From Micrococcales bacterium (GTDB lineage Bacteria > Actinomycetota > Actinomycetes > Actinomycetales > Dermatophilaceae): DNA of 13,657 nucleotides. Shown piece by piece: positions 11,952-13,657 of this stretch. Location: NCBI GenBank assembly GCA_003157445.1, contig PMJN01000255.1, positions 1-13,657 on the forward strand, in the 5' to 3' direction. The notes under the pieces are model-generated. The model was not told the origin of the DNA and ran no database searches. It was given only the letters and a program-made list of their open reading frames with translations. Position numbers and translations under genes: made by a program. Positions within the stretch are counted from its first letter, which is position 1. Each line of letters begins with the position of its first letter.

Positions 11952-12419
11952 ATGGTGGCGGAGGAAGCCGCAAGGGGGCTAACGAACAGACCCGGATTCT
12001 TGCTGTCGCGAGTCGGGACCTCGGCCCAGGCAGGGTTCAAGACCGTGCTCGCGCAATGGGAGATCCGCCCGCTGCACTTTCTGGTGCTCATGGCACTGAA
12101 CGCCGCGACCGGACCCTCCCAACAGGAACTGTGCCGTTCGCTCGGCATCGACAGCGGGAACATGGTCGACCTTCTCGATACCCTCGAGGCACTGGGGTAC
12201 GCGAAACGCAGCCGCGACGCCAACGACCGTCGCCGCCACGTGATCACCCTGATGCCAGCAGGACAAGCGGCTCTCTCGCAGATCACGGACGCCGTCGAAC
12301 AATTCGACAGCCAGTTCCTTGAGCCTCTTGACGAGGTCGAGCAACGGCAACTGGTCAACCTCCTCGCCAAGTTGTACGCGGCAACCGCCGAAGCACAAGG
12401 CCAGGGATACTCCCGATAA
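11952..12419 (+). CDS. MarR-family transcriptional regulator
   Basis: 155 residues starting MVAEEAARGLTNRPGFLLSR. It has the MarR order: dimerisation helix (residues 10-35), HFLVLMALNAATGPSQQELC (42-61), recognition helix GIDSGNMVDLLDTLEALGYA (65-84), wing KRSRDANDRRRHVITLMPAG (85-104), then a long C-terminal helix pair (LEPLDEVEQRQLVNLLAKLY). D89-N91-D92-R93-R94 is the typical wing loop. The ligand is unknown. The start at 11952 has AGGA 7 nt upstream. It is divergent from the LiaF-like gene, which may be its target. The TAA at 12417-12419 overlaps an ATG (TAATG) that opens a 20-codon frame. It is distinct from the MarR at 5195-5635. Confidence 0.9.
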   Translation: MVAEEAARGLTNRPGFLLSRVGTSAQAGFKTVLAQWEIRPLHFLVLMALNAATGPSQQELCRSLGIDSGNMVDLLDTLEALGYAKRSRDANDRRRHVITLMPAGQAALSQITDAVEQFDSQFLEPLDEVEQRQLVNLLAKLYAATAEAQGQGYSR

Positions 12420-12841
12420 TGCGTATCCCGGTCAAGATCGGTCCCGAACGCTTCGACACCACAGCCAGGGAAGCTGACTAATCTCAAGACCCTTGCTGCT
12501 GGCCAGATCGCGGCCATCATCGGCAGCACACTTGACCGCATCATGAATCAAACCGAACGGACCGAAGCAAGGCGACAGCGTCCCCCGTGAGTCGCTCATC
12601 GGGTCGCAGTTAACCAACGGTCTGCGGGGCAGCTCGGAGCCTCTGGCGAGCTAACGAAAAATGGCCGTCGGAAGTGTCACAAGCGGATCCGCTTTCGGTG
12701 AACGGTCCAAACGGGTCCAGCTCGAACTCAACGCCGCCGCTGGAGTTGTCAGTGGACCGGATCACTTGGATCCACCCGTCGCCCGGCGAACCGCCCCGAA
12801 CCTCGCGGAGGTTCGGGGCTCCTGAGAGCAGCAAGCTGCCT
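12420..12841. other. 422-bp gap with a possible small peptide or remnant
   Basis: The TAATG at 12417-12421 opens MRIPVKIGPERFDTTAREAD (stop at 12479-12481). Next, in the MarR frame, 12474-12587 reads LTNLKTLAAGQIAAIIGSTL, DRIMNQTERTEARRQRPP with a TGA at 12588-12590: a helical, protein-like stretch with no good start codon. The two could be one small gene with a frameshift. I do not recognise it. The rest of the gap contains the hairpin at 12793-12819 and nothing else supported. Confidence 0.3.
12793..12819. terminator. Strong 12-bp-stem hairpin between convergent genes
   Basis: GCCCCGAACCTC (12793-12804), GCG, GAGGTTCGGGGC (12808-12819): a perfect 12-bp GC-rich stem with a 3-nt loop. It starts 22 bp past the lipoprotein stop on the minus strand and could also stop plus-strand transcription from the MarR gene. 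No T-run, as is common in actinobacteria. Confidence 0.75.
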
Positions 12842-13342
12842 TTATGCGAATGCCCCGCTCACATCAATCACTTGTTGGCCGTCCATGGCCAGGCCTCCAA
12901 TACAGACGGGGATCGTCTTTCTCCCGTCGCACATCCCGTGTAGAACGGTCACCACGACCACGACCACGCCCTGCGCCACGGCCGTAAACGTTGGCGACGG
13001 GGAACCGGCAGTGACCTTCAGCAAGCCGGACGGGCGAGGGTCGGCCCGTAGGTTCAATTCGCACTTGGGGGCGGATGTCAGGGTCAATTGATGTCCGAGG
13101 GGAACGATCAGACGTGGGCCCAGGGGGTGATGCGTGGATCCGCCGCGTACCTCGGAGACTATCCAGGTGATGGATCGTTCACACGCGATCTCTGCGGCCA
13201 CCGCACCGGCCGCAGCGGAGGCACCACCGGCAGGCGTCGTGGCCGTGGCCTTCGGGCTCGAAGGGTGCCCAGAGCCGGACGTGCATGCCGCCAGGAGCAC
13301 CAAGGCAACCACGGCTACGCCTACAGCACAACGATTCATCAT
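12842..13342 (-). CDS. Secreted lipoprotein of unknown function
   Basis: 166 residues starting MMNRCAVGVAVVALVLLAAC. A hydrophobic stretch ends in the lipobox L17-A18-A19-C20, so C20 should be lipidated and the protein anchored outside the membrane. A low-complexity linker (TSGSGHPSSPKATATTPAGG, then ASAAAGAVAAE) leads to a domain of about 115 residues: RLIVPLGHQLTLTSAPKCEL, LKVTAGSPSPTFTAVAQGVV with a valine run, and C..G...IPVCIGGLAMDGQQ. The ftAva.G pattern suggests a small beta-sandwich like many actinobacterial Ig-like lipoproteins; this is tentative. Cysteines at CEL, MCDG and VCIG could form disulfides outside the cell. ATGs at 13342 and 13339 are both possible; GGAG/GAGGA lies 7 nt before the first and 6 nt before the second respectively. 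Monocistronic, with its own strong terminator. Confidence 0.8.
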   Translation of the reverse strand: MMNRCAVGVAVVALVLLAACTSGSGHPSSPKATATTPAGGASAAAGAVAAEIACERSITWIVSEVRGGSTHHPLGPRLIVPLGHQLTLTSAPKCELNLRADPRPSGLLKVTAGSPSPTFTAVAQGVVVVVVTVLHGMCDGRKTIPVCIGGLAMDGQQVIDVSGAFA

Positions 13343-13657
13343 CCGTCCTCTCCGACGACGTTAAGACGCACTCAGGTGACCGACGGTTCCGTGCGGCCTC
13401 CGGTCATTAAGAAGGCTGCGAGGACCCAGTCCGTGCGGGCCACTGTGCCACCAGCGCCACTCGAGCAGGACCTGCAAGGACCAGGCCCTGGGCGGGCCAG
13501 GTTCGGTTGCGGCATGGCGTGGGCGCCTATCGCTGAAATGTCGATGCTGGGTGCCGACGTCTGTGACGAGGCCCTCGGAAGAAACACGCACTCACTTGGC
13601 CGCATGCAGCGCGAGGCGTCGTCGCAGTTAGCCATCCGTTTGCGGAGACCATAGGCC
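13343..13657. other. Right-end 315 bp with no supported gene
   Basis: It carries the ribosome binding site of the lipoprotein gene (GGAGAGGA on the minus strand). Open frames on both strands (13361-13591, 13372-13635 minus; 13088-13654 plus) overlap one another, lack ribosome binding sites and show no family resemblance. A gene running off the right edge cannot be excluded. Confidence 0.45.

Noticed and set aside
12610..12834. 74-codon minus-strand frame downstream of the lipoprotein
   Set aside because: It runs through the strong hairpin at 12793-12819, has no ribosome binding site, and its start lies within the terminator region. It is protein-like in places but not supportable.
1..13657. 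Mobile element, CRISPR array, tRNA or rRNA
   Set aside because: I found no transposase or integrase motifs, no regularly spaced repeats beyond the single 25-bp tandem and the 12-bp pair, and no cloverleaf or rRNA-like sequence by eye.

Overview
The window is GC-rich, with strong G/C bias at third codon positions, AGGA/GGAGG-type ribosome binding sites and GTG starts. Its gene families (DUF7455, YdeI/OmdA, Nudix_N-type NUDIX, LiaF-C-like, MarR plus DHA2 transporter) are typical of a soil-type actinomycete (Actinomycetota). I cannot name a genus. No rRNA, tRNA, CRISPR array, integrase or transposase was seen. Genes are small, strands change often, and gaps of 270-470 bp are common. Several genes are broken, so this looks like an accessory or decaying stretch rather than a core operon region.

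Left end (1-1150): three gene remnants. These are a NUDIX hydrolase broken inside its NUDIX box, the 3' half of a DUF805 membrane protein with a frameshift, and a YdeI/OmdA protein without its 5' end. The last two are divergent and both lose their 5' ends at about 668-684, which looks like a deletion scar. An intact zinc-dependent alcohol dehydrogenase (1088-2125, minus) follows, with an 11-bp-stem hairpin behind it.

2456-4101: two small membrane proteins on the minus strand (a two-helix protein and a two-helix plus PH-like-domain protein) and a plus-strand PPOX-class flavin-binding protein. A perfect 25-bp tandem duplication lies just upstream of the first.

4401-7083 (minus): an operon of DHA2-type MFS exporter, MarR regulator, a truncated MBL-fold remnant and a YbhB/PEBP protein. 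The first three genes are joined by ATGA stop/start overlaps. A perfect 9-3-9 palindrome covers the -10 region and the start of the exporter, as expected for MarR control of its own efflux operon.

7541-8557 (plus): a winged-helix/nucleotidyltransferase (MNT) fusion followed one base later by a HEPN-domain gene. This is a toxin-antitoxin-like MNT/HEPN pair. The HEPN frame is broken by one base near 8213 but keeps an RX4H motif. Two near-identical 12-bp repeats, exactly 20 bp apart, sit just before the ribosome binding site of the pair, and a hairpin follows the HEPN stop. This module is the most interesting part of the window.

8730-13342: a small zinc-ribbon DUF7455 protein (minus), a GT39-like membrane glycosyltransferase (minus), a LiaF-C-like repeat protein (minus) divergent from a second MarR regulator (plus), and a secreted lipoprotein (minus) ending at a 12-bp-stem hairpin. 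The promoter regions of the LiaF-like and GT39 genes share a GAGACGTCT core. The last 315 bp show no convincing gene.
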